This document shows, piece by piece, positions 26,427 through 34,640 of a stretch of 64,000 nt of DNA; position 1 is the stretch's first letter; each line of letters starts with the position of its first letter. The notes below the pieces were generated by a model, which ran no database searches, was not told the origin of the DNA, and worked only from the letters and a program-made list of their open reading frames with translations. The DNA comes from JAWWOL01 sp963797535 (lineage in GTDB: Bacteria > Actinomycetota > Actinomycetes > JAWWOL01). Location of the stretch: the NCBI GenBank assembly GCA_963797535.1, contig CAWCPQ010000001.1, positions 2,418,001 through 2,482,000 on the forward strand. Reading direction: 5' to 3'. The position numbers and the translations under genes were made by a program.

Positions 26427-27288
26427 GCACCTCGACGACCCCTCGAACGGACCACGGGGTACGGAACCACAGCTCGCCGCAGCCCGCCTCAAGGGCCGCG
26501 AGCTGATCCGGCACCGTCGCCGCACGGCGCTCGCGACCGGCACCCTCGCAGTTGCGGCTACCGCCGGGATCGCCGCCGTCGCGACCGTTGGCCTGCCGGG
26601 AGGGCGCGCCGGAGCGACTCCGGGCGGCAGCGCCGGCCCCACGCCGTCGGCCGCACCCACAGCGCAGGCCACGCCGACCGCTGCTCCCACCCCAAGCACC
26701 GGGCCCACCCCGACCGCGGCACCCACCCCCAACAGCGGCGCGACGCCGACCGCCGCACCGACCGCGAGCAGCGGCGCGAGACCGACCGCCGCACCGACCC
26801 CCAGCGGCGGCCCGACGCCGACCGCCGTACCGACCCCGAGCGGCGCGAACCCACCGAGCCCCGTACCCCGCTTCACCGGGGCGACGGCCTTCACCAAGGC
26901 CTGCCAGCAGGAGGGGGATCGGCTGCAAAGCTCCACCGAACCCGCCGGGTACGCACGGTGGAACCCCGGCAGCGACCCGTCGAACCCGGGTTACGGGGTC
27001 ATTGGCTGGACCCACCCGGCCGGACCGCTGACCACCTTGCGGGTCGACGTCCAGTGCAAACCGTTCGACCCGGCCGACGTCCCCGCCGCTGACGGCCCGG
27101 TCAACATGGTGCACGTGCTGAAGACCCATCACTGGGTCGTCGGCGACCCCGCCAACGGGCACATGACCGAGGTCTGGACGGCCGACAATGGCAGTGTGGT
27201 CAAGGTCGAGGCGACGTTCGCGCCGACAGCCGACCGGGCGACCATCGTGGACGCCATGGGCCGGTTCAGCCAGTCGCTGATCGTCTAG
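26419..27288 (+). CDS. Single-pass membrane protein with Thr/Pro stalk, probable sigma partner
   Basis: The protein has 289 residues. A short cytoplasmic N-terminus is followed by a helix at about residues 38-60. Next comes a stalk of about 80 residues of Ala-Thr-Pro repeats, then an outer domain of about 135 residues with two cysteines. No zinc-binding anti-sigma motif is seen, so the anti-sigma role is inferred only from overlap with the sigma gene. The repeats may be glycosylated wall-spanning sequence. Confidence 0.65.
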   Translation: MFEHLDDPSNGPRGTEPQLAAARLKGRELIRHRRRTALATGTLAVAATAGIAAVATVGLPGGRAGATPGGSAGPTPSAAPTAQATPTAAPTPSTGPTPTAAPTPNSGATPTAAPTASSGARPTAAPTPSGGPTPTAVPTPSGANPPSPVPRFTGATAFTKACQQEGDRLQSSTEPAGYARWNPGSDPSNPGYGVIGWTHPAGPLTTLRVDVQCKPFDPADVPAADGPVNMVHVLKTHHWVVGDPANGHMTEVWTADNGSVVKVEATFAPTADRATIVDAMGRFSQSLIV

Positions 27289-27305
27289 CGGCCAAAACGA
27301 CAGAA

Positions 27306-27328
27306 GCCGGACTCGTGCGCTGTCCGGC
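27306..27328 (+). terminator. Hairpin after the membrane-protein gene
   Basis: GCCGGAC and GTCCGGC form a perfect 7-base stem with a 9-base loop, 18 bases after the stop codon. No T-run follows, as is common for actinobacterial terminators. Confidence 0.45.
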
Positions 27329-27350
27329 CGATTCCGTGCCATCGGGAAGA

Positions 27351-27382
27351 AGTTGACAGTTCAACTAGTTGGGACCTAGCGT
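27351..27382 (+). promoter_or_regulatory. Promoter with MarR-type operator before the dioxygenase gene
   Basis: TTGACA (27353-27358), an 18-base spacer and TAGCGT (27377-27382) make the best vegetative promoter in the window. An inverted repeat AGTTGA-N4-TCAACT (27351-27366) covers the -35 box, and a second palindrome CAACTAGTTG (27362-27371) runs into the spacer. Such AGTTGA-type repeats are typical of MarR-family sites; no MarR gene lies in the window. Confidence 0.65.
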
Positions 27383-27411
27383 CAGCGATAGAGGCATCTG
27401 AGGAGACGGCC

Positions 27412-28272
27412 ATGGGTCCCGGCGAGGCGTTCGACGACTTCCTGCGCGAAGAGGCGCCCACGAGTGTCGGGCAGCGGGTCTGGACCCCTGCCGACGGCGC
27501 CCTGCCAGCGATCTACCTCGGCCACGGCGCTCCGCCGCTGTTCGACGACGCGGAGTGGATGACGCAGCTGTTCGGCTGGTCGCAGGCGCTGCCCAAGCCG
27601 ACGGCCGTACTGATCGTCAGCGCCCACTGGGAAGCCGCGCCGCTCACCCTGTCCGTCGCCGAGGCCAACACGCCGCTGGTCTACGACTTCGGCGGCTTCG
27701 ACCAACGCTTCTTCGAGATGCAGTACGCCACACCCGACGCCACCGCCCTGGCTGCCCGCGTGGCCTCGCTGATGCCGGACGACGAGCCGGTACGGCAGCA
27801 CCGCCGCCGGGGGCTCGACCACGGCGCCTGGGTGCCGCTGAAGATCATGTACCCGTACGCCGACGTGCCGGTACTCCAGCTCAGCATGCCGACGCACGAC
27901 CCCGTCCGGCTGCTCGAGCTCGGCCGGCGCCTGCGGCCGCTTCGCGAGGAGGGCGTGCTCGTGATCGGGTCGGGCTTCCTCACCCACGGACTGCCGTTCC
28001 TGACGATGGAGAACTTCGCCCTGGGCACGGTGCCGACCTGGTCGTCCGACTTCGACCAGTGGGCGGCCGAGGCGCTGGCGAGCGGCGACCTCGACACGCT
28101 CGCGAACTACCGGACCAAGGCGCCCGGCATGCCGTACGCGCATCCCACGGTCGAGCACTTCACGCCGCTGTTCATCGCCCTCGGCGCCGCGAGTGAGCCG
28201 GACGGGCCGGTGCAGACCACGATTGACGGGTTCGCGTTCGGCCTGGCCAAGCGCTCGTTCCAGGTCGCCTGA
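27412..28272 (+). CDS. Class III extradiol dioxygenase-family protein (DODA type)
   Basis: The protein has 286 residues. Metal-ligand and active-site histidines are visible in LGHGAPP, SAHWE, LDHGAWVPL and LTHGLP. Relatives include 4,5-DOPA dioxygenase and ring-cleavage enzymes of aromatic breakdown; the substrate here is unknown. GAGGAG precedes the ATG by 7 bases. It stands alone behind its own promoter, with a MarR-type operator suggesting induction by an aromatic compound. Confidence 0.88.
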   Translation: MGPGEAFDDFLREEAPTSVGQRVWTPADGALPAIYLGHGAPPLFDDAEWMTQLFGWSQALPKPTAVLIVSAHWEAAPLTLSVAEANTPLVYDFGGFDQRFFEMQYATPDATALAARVASLMPDDEPVRQHRRRGLDHGAWVPLKIMYPYADVPVLQLSMPTHDPVRLLELGRRLRPLREEGVLVIGSGFLTHGLPFLTMENFALGTVPTWSSDFDQWAAEALASGDLDTLANYRTKAPGMPYAHPTVEHFTPLFIALGAASEPDGPVQTTIDGFAFGLAKRSFQVA

Positions 28273-28409
28273 GCCGGCGCCTACTCCCGAGCGCCCATCC
28301 CGCCCGCGGCCCCTACCCGAAACGATCTTGGACTTTCCGGGCCCAAATGGCTGCAATGAGCCCGCAATCCCGCTAGATCGACGCGGAGCCGGCTGGATTT
28401 TGGTACGGG

Positions 28410-28721
28410 CTACTCCGACGGGTGCTGGTTTTCCCTGGCGGCCAGCTCTTCGGCGATGGGGTCCTCGCGCGCTGCCCGCTCCTCGGACTTGGCCCGTGAC
28501 TGCTGCACCTTGTCATCGACCGCGATGCTCAGCGCGATCCGCTGGCGGGCCAGCAGAAAGTAGCCGGCCACCCCGGACACGACGGCGGCGACGACCAACG
28601 CCAGGAACAAGCCCATGCCGGCGCCGTAGAAGACGAGCAGGCACAGCAGGAACAGGCCGAAGCGCATCGCCGTGTAGACGACGAGCGCCTTGCCCGGTGC
28701 GGTGCCGCGGGCAGCAGCCAT
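28410..28721 (-). CDS. DUF4229 membrane protein
   Basis: This 103-residue protein has two transmembrane helices in the first 65 residues and a charged C-terminus rich in Glu and Arg. It resembles DUF4229 proteins, whose function is unknown. Its ATG shares one base with the mqnE stop (TGATG), so it is co-expressed with mqnE. A role in menaquinone synthesis or placement is only a guess. Confidence 0.8.
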   Translation of the reverse strand: MAAARGTAPGKALVVYTAMRFGLFLLCLLVFYGAGMGLFLALVVAAVVSGVAGYFLLARQRIALSIAVDDKVQQSRAKSEERAAREDPIAEELAARENQHPSE

Positions 28722-29893
28722 CAGACCGGCATCGGCTGGGGCTCGTCGCGGCGGTGGACGTTGGGGCCGTCGTACGTGCGCAGCTCGCGGTAGCGGGTGT
28801 CCCGCTCGACCGGCGTGAAGCCCGCCTCGCGAATGACCTCGAGCAGGTCCTCGCGGGTCATCTCGTTCGGCGTGCCGAAGTTGTCGGCGTCGTGGGTGAT
28901 CTTGTACTCGACCACCGAGCCGTCGAGGTCGTCGGCGCCGAAGGACAACGACAGCTGGGCGGTGGTGAGCCCGTGCATCACCCAGAAGTTCTTCACGTGC
29001 TGAACGTTGTCGAACAACAACCGCGACACGGCGAAGGTCTTCAGCGCCTCGGCGCCCGTGGCCATCGGCTGGCCCATCAGACGGTTTCGCGGGTCGCCGG
29101 CCGCGTCGTGCTGGAAGCGCAGCGGGATGAAGACGACGAAGCCCCCGGTCTCGTCCTGCAGCTCGCGCAGTCGCAGGACGTGGTCGACCCGGTGACGTGT
29201 TTCTTCGATGTGCCCGTACAACATGGTGGACGGAGTGCGCAGGCCCTTGCTGTGGGCGAGCCGGTGGATGCGCGACCAGTCTTCCCAGTGGGTGTCGTGG
29301 TCGACGATCTTCTGCCGGACCTCCCAGTCGAAGATCTCGGCACCGCCACCGGTCAGCGACTCGAGTCCGGAGTCGATCAGCTCGTCGAGGATCTCGTCGG
29401 CGGTCAGGCCGCTGATCTTTTCGAACCAGTGGATCTCGGTGGCCGTGAAGGCCTTGATCGCGACGTCGGGCAGCGCGGCCTTGAGCTCGCGGATCGAGCG
29501 CGGGTAGTAGCGCCACGGCAGCGTCGGGTGCAGCCCGTTGACGATGTGCAGCTCGGTGATGCCGGCCGGCTGCATCTCCTTGGCCAGCGCGACAGCCTGC
29601 TCGATGCGCATCGTGTAGGCGTCCTTCTCGCCCGGCTTGCGCTGGAACGAGCAGTAGGCGCACGACGCGGCGCACACGTTGGTCAGGTTGAGGTGCCGGT
29701 TGACGTTGAAGAACACCTTGTCGCCGTTGAGCTTGGTACGGACATGGTGGGCAAGATCGCCGAGCCACGCCAGGTCGTCGCTCGCATAGAGGTCAACTCC
29801 GTCGGCGAAATCCAGCCGCTCCCCGGCCAGCACCTTGGCCTCGAGCTCGCGCTTGCGTCCGACATCGAGTCCCTCGGAAATACCCATCGTCAT
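28721..29893 (-). CDS. mqnE: Aminofutalosine synthase (radical SAM)
   Basis: This 390-residue radical SAM enzyme has its CxxxCxxC motif at C74, C78 and C81 inside the HLNLTNVCAASCAYCSF segment typical of MqnE. It joins 3-enolpyruvylbenzoate and SAM-derived adenosine to form 6-amino-6-deoxyfutalosine. The ATG at 29893 has TACCCT exactly 6 bases upstream and no Shine-Dalgarno, so a leaderless message is likely. Another ATG two codons in is possible. Confidence 0.94.
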   Translation of the reverse strand: MTMGISEGLDVGRKRELEAKVLAGERLDFADGVDLYASDDLAWLGDLAHHVRTKLNGDKVFFNVNRHLNLTNVCAASCAYCSFQRKPGEKDAYTMRIEQAVALAKEMQPAGITELHIVNGLHPTLPWRYYPRSIRELKAALPDVAIKAFTATEIHWFEKISGLTADEILDELIDSGLESLTGGGAEIFDWEVRQKIVDHDTHWEDWSRIHRLAHSKGLRTPSTMLYGHIEETRHRVDHVLRLRELQDETGGFVVFIPLRFQHDAAGDPRNRLMGQPMATGAEALKTFAVSRLLFDNVQHVKNFWVMHGLTTAQLSLSFGADDLDGSVVEYKITHDADNFGTPNEMTREDLLEVIREAGFTPVERDTRYRELRTYDGPNVHRRDEPQPMPV

Positions 29894-29899
29894 GGGTCG

Positions 29900-29905
29900 A
29901 GGGTA
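29900..29905 (-). promoter_or_regulatory. -10-like TACCCT, probable leaderless start of mqnE
   Basis: TACCCT, 6 bases, then ATG. The arrangement equals that of mqnC. No -35 consensus is seen. Confidence 0.5.
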
Positions 29906-30215
29906 CGTGCCAGCCCCCCGGTGCCCACACCCGAGTCCCGTGGTGCGATCATCTGATCTTGAGGCGCCGGTTTTGTCGGCAAATCCAACGACTCCGGAGT
30001 GTCATTAGCGAACGCGCACTGGCTGGTCGGGTAACGGCACCGATCAGTAGGTCTGGGTCGTTTCGGCATGCGAAATGGTCCGGGTCAAGGCCCAATCGGA
30101 CGCGAATTCGGCGACTACCGGACAACGCAATTGACCAATCGGTCGCCGACCCGTGACACGGAGCGAACTTCCGTGTACACACAGGACCATTGGTACGGGG
30201 GGGAAGGAGCGTGAC
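29906..30215. other. Intergenic region between mqnE and bldC
   Basis: This 310-base gap separates divergent genes. It has lower GC than its surroundings. It holds a TTGACC at 30131-30136, a GTGTACAC palindrome at 30173-30180 and the GGAAGGAG ribosome binding site of bldC at 30202-30209. I cannot assign a definite bldC promoter. A long regulatory leader is usual for developmental regulators. Confidence 0.5.
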
Positions 30216-30461
30216 GTGGAGGCACGGGAACGACTTCTAACGCCCGGGGAGGTGGCAAACCTATTTCGAGTCGACCCCAAGACGGTCACTCGATGGGCAG
30301 CCGCCGGGCGGATCGGCAGCATCAGGACTCCCGGCGGCCACCGCCGTTTCCGGGAGTCGGAAGTACGCGCACTATTGAGCGGGGAATTCTCCGCTGAGGT
30401 ACCAGAGCAGACCGGCAATGTCCTCGCCGGAAGCAGTGCCCTCGAGCCCGGGTTCGCCTAG
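30216..30461 (+). CDS. bldC: BldC-family MerR-like DNA-binding regulator
   Basis: This 81-residue protein is a single winged helix-turn-helix of the MerR type with no effector domain. The segments LLTPGEVANLFRVDPKTVTRW and IRTPGGHRRFRESEVRALL match BldC of Streptomyces, which binds DNA as head-to-tail oligomers and controls development. The GTG at 30216 is chosen over an out-of-frame GTG at 30211. GGAAGGAG lies about 6 bases upstream. It converges on ubiX. Confidence 0.9.
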   Translation: MEARERLLTPGEVANLFRVDPKTVTRWAAAGRIGSIRTPGGHRRFRESEVRALLSGEFSAEVPEQTGNVLAGSSALEPGFA

Positions 30462-30472
30462 GCCACTGATCA

Positions 30473-30508
30473 ACCGACTCACCCCGGTCAACGCAGCCCG
30501 GGGTCGGT
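30473..30508. terminator. Hairpin between convergent bldC and ubiX
   Basis: Outer ACCGAC/GTCGGT and inner CCCCGG/CCGGGG arms form an imperfect hairpin with a small bulge in the 52 bases between the two convergent genes. It could stop transcription in both directions. Confidence 0.4.
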
Positions 30509-30513
30509 CGTGT

Positions 30514-31155
30514 TCAGTCCGGTTCCGCGGACTGCCCAGCTGCGCCAAGCTCACCGGTCCAACGCCGGAAAAGGTCGTGCTCGAGGCCGAGCACATCCAG
30601 AATCTTGCCCGCCACGAAGTCCACCAGCTGATCGACGCTGCGCGGCGCGTGATAAAACGCGGGGCTGGCCGGCAGCACCACGACTCCCCGGTCCGCCAGG
30701 GCGAGCAGGTGCGCGAGCGTGGTTCGGGTCAGCGGCGTCTCCCGCGGTACGACCACCAGCGGGCGGCCCTCCTTGACCGTCACGTCAGCCGCACGCTGCA
30801 GCAGGTCCTTGGACAGCCCGATGGAGATGCCGGCGATGGCAGCCGTGCTCGCAGGCACCACCACCATGCCCAGGGTCTCGTACGAGCCGCTGGACGGCCC
30901 GGCGGCGAGATCGCCCGCTGGCCAGAACACCACGTCGTCCCCGGCCAGGTCCCGACCCAGCCACGAGGCGAGGTCGTCGTGCCAGTGCCCGTCGCGGAAG
31001 GACAATCCCGTCTCATCAAGGAGAGTCAGCCGCGCGGCACGAGACACGACGAGGTCGACCGACTGGCCGGCCTCGAGCAAACCGCGCAGAACCGCTGCGG
31101 CGTAAGGAGTTCCCGAGGCACCGGAGACTCCGACCACCCACGGGGTACGGCTCAT
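30514..31155 (-). CDS. ubiX: Flavin prenyltransferase UbiX
   Basis: This 213-residue flavoprotein opens with VVGVSGASGTPYA, the family FMN-binding motif. It makes prenylated FMN, the cofactor that the neighbouring UbiD decarboxylase requires. The ATG at 31155 overlaps the ubiA stop by 4 bases. With ubiA and ubiD it forms the set that processes 1,4-dihydroxy-6-naphthoate after the futalosine steps. Confidence 0.93.
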   Translation of the reverse strand: MSRTPWVVGVSGASGTPYAAAVLRGLLEAGQSVDLVVSRAARLTLLDETGLSFRDGHWHDDLASWLGRDLAGDDVVFWPAGDLAAGPSSGSYETLGMVVVPASTAAIAGISIGLSKDLLQRAADVTVKEGRPLVVVPRETPLTRTTLAHLLALADRGVVVLPASPAFYHAPRSVDQLVDFVAGKILDVLGLEHDLFRRWTGELGAAGQSAEPD

Positions 31156-32069
31156 GCCCGCAGGCCCCGCGAGATCAGGTCGACGAGAGCGAAGCCGAAC
31201 AGCGCGATGCCGACGAACCCGTTGGTGGTGAAGAAGGACCGGTTGACCCTGGACAGATCGTTCGTCCTGACGATCGAGTGCTCGTAGACGAACGCCGCGG
31301 CGGTGACCGCCAGTCCCGCGTACCACCAGCCGGTGAAGTCCTGCTTCAGCCCGAACCAGGCGAACAGCCCGAAGGTCACCACGTGCACCACGGACGAGGT
31401 CACCAGCGCGGCGTGCACGCCCCAGCGGGCAGGGAAGGACTTCACCCCGATCGCCCGGTCGACCTCGACGTCCTGGGTCGCGTAGATGAGGTCGAAGCCG
31501 CCGATCCACGAGCCAACACCGAGACCGAGGATGACCGCCGACCAGGACCAGTGCCCGGTGACCGCGATCCACGCGCCGATCGGGCCGATCGCCTGGGCCA
31601 CGCCGAGGATCGCGTGCGGCGCCCAGGTGAAGCGCTTCCCGTACGGATAGAGCACCAGTGGTACGACGGCGATGGGTGCGAGCGCGAGGCACAACGGGTT
31701 GAGAAGTGCTGCTGCGCCGAAGAAAACGGCGAGGGCGACGATGGCGCCGGTCCAGGCGGTGCGGACGGCGACAACTCCCGTGACGAGCTCACGCTTGGCC
31801 GTACGAGGATTGCGGCCGTCGATCGTGCGGTCGATGATCCGGTTGGCTGCCATCGCGAAGGTGCGTGCCGCAACCATGGCGACGGTGATGAGCAGCAGGT
31901 CGGTCCAGTTGACCCGCTTGTTCACGTCGTACATCGCAGTGAACGCTGCCAGGTAGGCGAACGGGAGCGCGAACACCGAGTGCTCGATCGTGACGAGGCG
32001 CAGGAAGGCATGCACGCGCCCGACCTTGACGGCGGGCTCAGCCGTCCCCGTCGGCGACTGCACGCTCAC
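31152..32069 (-). CDS. ubiA: UbiA-family prenyltransferase (menaquinone)
   Basis: This integral membrane enzyme has 305 residues and about eight helices. The first aspartate-rich motif is NRIIDRTIDGRNPRT; the second lies in YATQDVEVDRAIG. It attaches the polyprenyl chain to the naphthoate ring (MqnP role). The GTG at 32069 overlaps the ubiD stop by 4 bases (GTGA). Confidence 0.93.
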   Translation of the reverse strand: MSVQSPTGTAEPAVKVGRVHAFLRLVTIEHSVFALPFAYLAAFTAMYDVNKRVNWTDLLLITVAMVAARTFAMAANRIIDRTIDGRNPRTAKRELVTGVVAVRTAWTGAIVALAVFFGAAALLNPLCLALAPIAVVPLVLYPYGKRFTWAPHAILGVAQAIGPIGAWIAVTGHWSWSAVILGLGVGSWIGGFDLIYATQDVEVDRAIGVKSFPARWGVHAALVTSSVVHVVTFGLFAWFGLKQDFTGWWYAGLAVTAAAFVYEHSIVRTNDLSRVNRSFFTTNGFVGIALFGFALVDLISRGLRA

Positions 32070-33508
32070 AGGCCCAGGTCCTTCCAACGCTTGTCCACCC
32101 TGGCCACGATCTCCGGGTCCTGCACGATCATGTCCGGCCAGCCACGGGAGTAGCCCTCGGTGGGCAGCTTGCGGGTCGCGTCGATGCCGATCTTGCCGCC
32201 CCAGAACTGGGAGTACGAGGCATGGTCGAGGTGGTCGACCGGACCCTCGGTCAGCAGGAGGTCGTGAGCGAAGTCGACGTTGCCGAACGCCCGCCAAGCG
32301 ACCTCGCGATAGTCGTGGACGTTGCAGTCGGCGTCGACCACCACGATGCACTTGGACAGCGAGAGCAGGCCGGCGCCCCAGATCGCGTTCATGACCTTCT
32401 GGGCGTGCTTGGGGAATCGTTTGTCGATCGCAACGATGACGCAGTTGTGGAAGACACCCTCGACCGGCAGGTCGTAGTCGACGATCTCCGGGATGGTCAG
32501 CTGGATCAGCGGCAGGAAGATCCGCTCGGTCGCCTTGCCGATCGGCCCGTCCTCCTGCGGCGGCTGGCCGACGATGATCGACTGGAAGATCGGGTCCTTC
32601 TGCATCGTCATGCAGTCGACGGTCAGCGCAGGGAACGGCTCGACCGGGGTGTAGAAGCCGGTGTGGTCGCCGAACGGGCCCTCTGGCATCCGCTGGCCGG
32701 GCTCGAGCCAGCCCTCGAGCACGACCTGGGAGTTGGCCGGCACCTGCAGCGGCACGGTGAGGCAGTCGACCAGCTCGACCCGCTCACCCCGGATGAACCC
32801 GGCGAACAGGTACTCGTCGATGCCCGGCAGCGGCGCGCTCGCGGAATAGGTGACCGCGGGATCGGGGCCGAACGCGATCGCGACCGGCAGCCGCTCGCCC
32901 CGCCGCTCGGCGACCGCGTGGTGGGCGTTGGAGTCCTTGTGGATCTGCCAGTGCATGCCGACCGTGCGGCGGTCGTGGCGCTGCAGGCGGTACATCCCGA
33001 GGTTCCGTACGCCGGTCTCGGGGTGCTTGGTGTGGGTGAGGCCCAGGTTGAGGAAGACGCCGCCGTCGTCCGGCCAGGCGTGCAGACCGGGCAGCCGGGT
33101 GAGGTCGACCTTGTCGCCCTTGAGCACCACCTGCTGGCACGGCGCGCTCTTGACCATCTTGGGCGGCACCCCGCGCAACGTCCCGAGCTTGTGCAGCGCC
33201 TCGCGCATGCCGCCGAAGCCGACCGGCACCTCCGGCTTGAGCAGGTCGCGGATCCGCTCGCCGATCTCGTCGAGGCGCTCCACCCCGAGCGCCTTGGCCA
33301 TGCGCGCCTCGGTGCCGAAGACGTTGATCGCCAGCGGCATCTTCGAGCCGATGACGTTGTCGAAGATCAGCGCAGGACCCTGCTCCCGTACGACCCGGGT
33401 GACGATCTCGGTGATCTCGAGGTGCGGGTCGACCTTGGCCTTCACCCGCCGCAGGTCGCCGTCTTTCTCGAGCGTGCGCAGGAAGTCACGGAGATCGTCA
33501 TAGGCCAC
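32066..33508 (-). CDS. ubiD: UbiD-family decarboxylase (menaquinone)
   Basis: This prenyl-FMN-dependent decarboxylase has 480 residues and acts on the prenylated naphthoate (MqnL role). The family segments GWLEPGQRMPEGPFGDHTG and DNVIGSKMP are present. The GTG at 33508 gives the usual VAYDDLRDFL N-terminus. It has no Shine-Dalgarno, but GATAAT ends 7 bases before it. Upstream in-frame codons add only a few residues. Confidence 0.93.
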   Translation of the reverse strand: MAYDDLRDFLRTLEKDGDLRRVKAKVDPHLEITEIVTRVVREQGPALIFDNVIGSKMPLAINVFGTEARMAKALGVERLDEIGERIRDLLKPEVPVGFGGMREALHKLGTLRGVPPKMVKSAPCQQVVLKGDKVDLTRLPGLHAWPDDGGVFLNLGLTHTKHPETGVRNLGMYRLQRHDRRTVGMHWQIHKDSNAHHAVAERRGERLPVAIAFGPDPAVTYSASAPLPGIDEYLFAGFIRGERVELVDCLTVPLQVPANSQVVLEGWLEPGQRMPEGPFGDHTGFYTPVEPFPALTVDCMTMQKDPIFQSIIVGQPPQEDGPIGKATERIFLPLIQLTIPEIVDYDLPVEGVFHNCVIVAIDKRFPKHAQKVMNAIWGAGLLSLSKCIVVVDADCNVHDYREVAWRAFGNVDFAHDLLLTEGPVDHLDHASYSQFWGGKIGIDATRKLPTEGYSRGWPDMIVQDPEIVARVDKRWKDLGL

Positions 33509-33515
33509 ACATGCG

Positions 33516-33521
33516 ATTATC
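33516..33521 (-). promoter_or_regulatory. -10-like GATAAT, probable leaderless start of ubiD
   Basis: GATAAT on the minus strand, 7 bases, then the ubiD GTG. The gap to the divergent lipoprotein gene is only 55 bases, so both promoters must lie within it or overlap. Confidence 0.5.
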
Positions 33522-33563
33522 CGCACATGGAACCAATCGGCTCGTCAGCGCGTCCGACCTAGC

Positions 33564-34619
33564 GTGGTCCTGCGTCGGATCTGCCTGCTCGCGGCCGCAC
33601 TGTGCCTCACGGCCTGCGGCGCCTCGTCCAGCCATCCGGCTGCTCCGCCAGCGACCACCTCCGGGCCGCCCCCGCTGGCTACCTGCGGGCTCGCTCCGGT
33701 CTCGGACGGCCCTTCCCGTACGGTGATCAGCGCCTCCGCGAGCGGTCCGGCGACCGCCGTCGCTGGCACCCAGCTCACCGTCACGATTCACTTGAGCTCG
33801 CTGGACGGAAACCCGCACACCTTCGAGAGCGGGCGGACCAGCCTGATCATCGTGCGCGATGGCAGGGTGGTGGGCCAGTACGAAGGCGGCTACGCGGACG
33901 ACGCAACGGTGGCCACCGTCAGCGCGGGCCACGTCGCGACGACCACCGTGTCGGGCCTGCTGTCCGGTTGTCCCCGAGGGACCGTCGACCCGGCGGCTCC
34001 GGATCTCACCCGGCAGCCGCTGCCGCCCGGCGCCTACCAGGTGGTGGTCGCGCTCCCTGACGTCTCCCGCAAACCGTACGGCAGCCTGGTCACTACCCCC
34101 CTGCCGGTGCAGGTCACGGCCGATCCGACGGCGCTGCCCACCTGTGGCAACGTCCCCGTCTCCCTCGAGCCGCCACAGAGCCGGGTGGCCGCAGTGCTCC
34201 AGGCGCCTGCGCAAGCCAAGCCCGGCAGCACCGTGCGGACCCGGGTGCAGCTGCGGTCCAACCGAGGCAGGCCGGAGCAACTCGACACTGGCCTGCCCTA
34301 CGAGGTTCTGGTCGTACGGAACGGCAGCGTCGTGGGGCGCTCGGACGGCCCCATCGCAGGCGTCGGGCTCACGATCACCGTGCCCGCCTCGGGGACCACC
34401 CCGATGATTGACCCGGCGGGTGGCGATCCCGACCACTTCGGCGACGTCACGCTCTCGGGCTGTCCGCTGCCGCACAAGCAGGACCCGAACGTTGCCTCGC
34501 CCTCGCCGCGCAAGCCGTTGCCGCCAGGGACCTACCAGCTGGTCGCCGCCATCGACGATCGGGTCGGAGACAAGTCCGGACTACTCGTGGCCCAGCCCTC
34601 CACCATCGAGGTCCGCTGA
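33564..34619 (+). CDS. Lipoprotein with two tandem copies of an unknown domain
   Basis: This 351-residue protein has a lipoprotein signal peptide (LCLTAC, cysteine at residue 18). The mature part holds two related domains of about 150 residues, starting near residues 40 and 190. Each begins with TCG, has a VVxxGxVVGxxxG-like strand, an LSGCP motif and an LPPGxYQ segment. I recognise no family; the fold looks all-beta. The GTG start has no ribosome binding site. Confidence 0.7.
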   Translation: MVLRRICLLAAALCLTACGASSSHPAAPPATTSGPPPLATCGLAPVSDGPSRTVISASASGPATAVAGTQLTVTIHLSSLDGNPHTFESGRTSLIIVRDGRVVGQYEGGYADDATVATVSAGHVATTTVSGLLSGCPRGTVDPAAPDLTRQPLPPGAYQVVVALPDVSRKPYGSLVTTPLPVQVTADPTALPTCGNVPVSLEPPQSRVAAVLQAPAQAKPGSTVRTRVQLRSNRGRPEQLDTGLPYEVLVVRNGSVVGRSDGPIAGVGLTITVPASGTTPMIDPAGGDPDHFGDVTLSGCPLPHKQDPNVASPSPRKPLPPGTYQLVAAIDDRVGDKSGLLVAQPSTIEVR

Positions 34620-34640
34620 GCCAGGGCCACAACGGCCGGG

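Noticed and set aside
26640..26860. Direct repeats in the sigma-partner gene as a mobile element
   Set aside because: They encode Ala-Thr-Pro stalk repeats in frame and have no element ends.
30173..30180. GTGTACAC palindrome as a regulator site before bldC
   Set aside because: Eight bases alone are too short to assign, and no matching second site was found.
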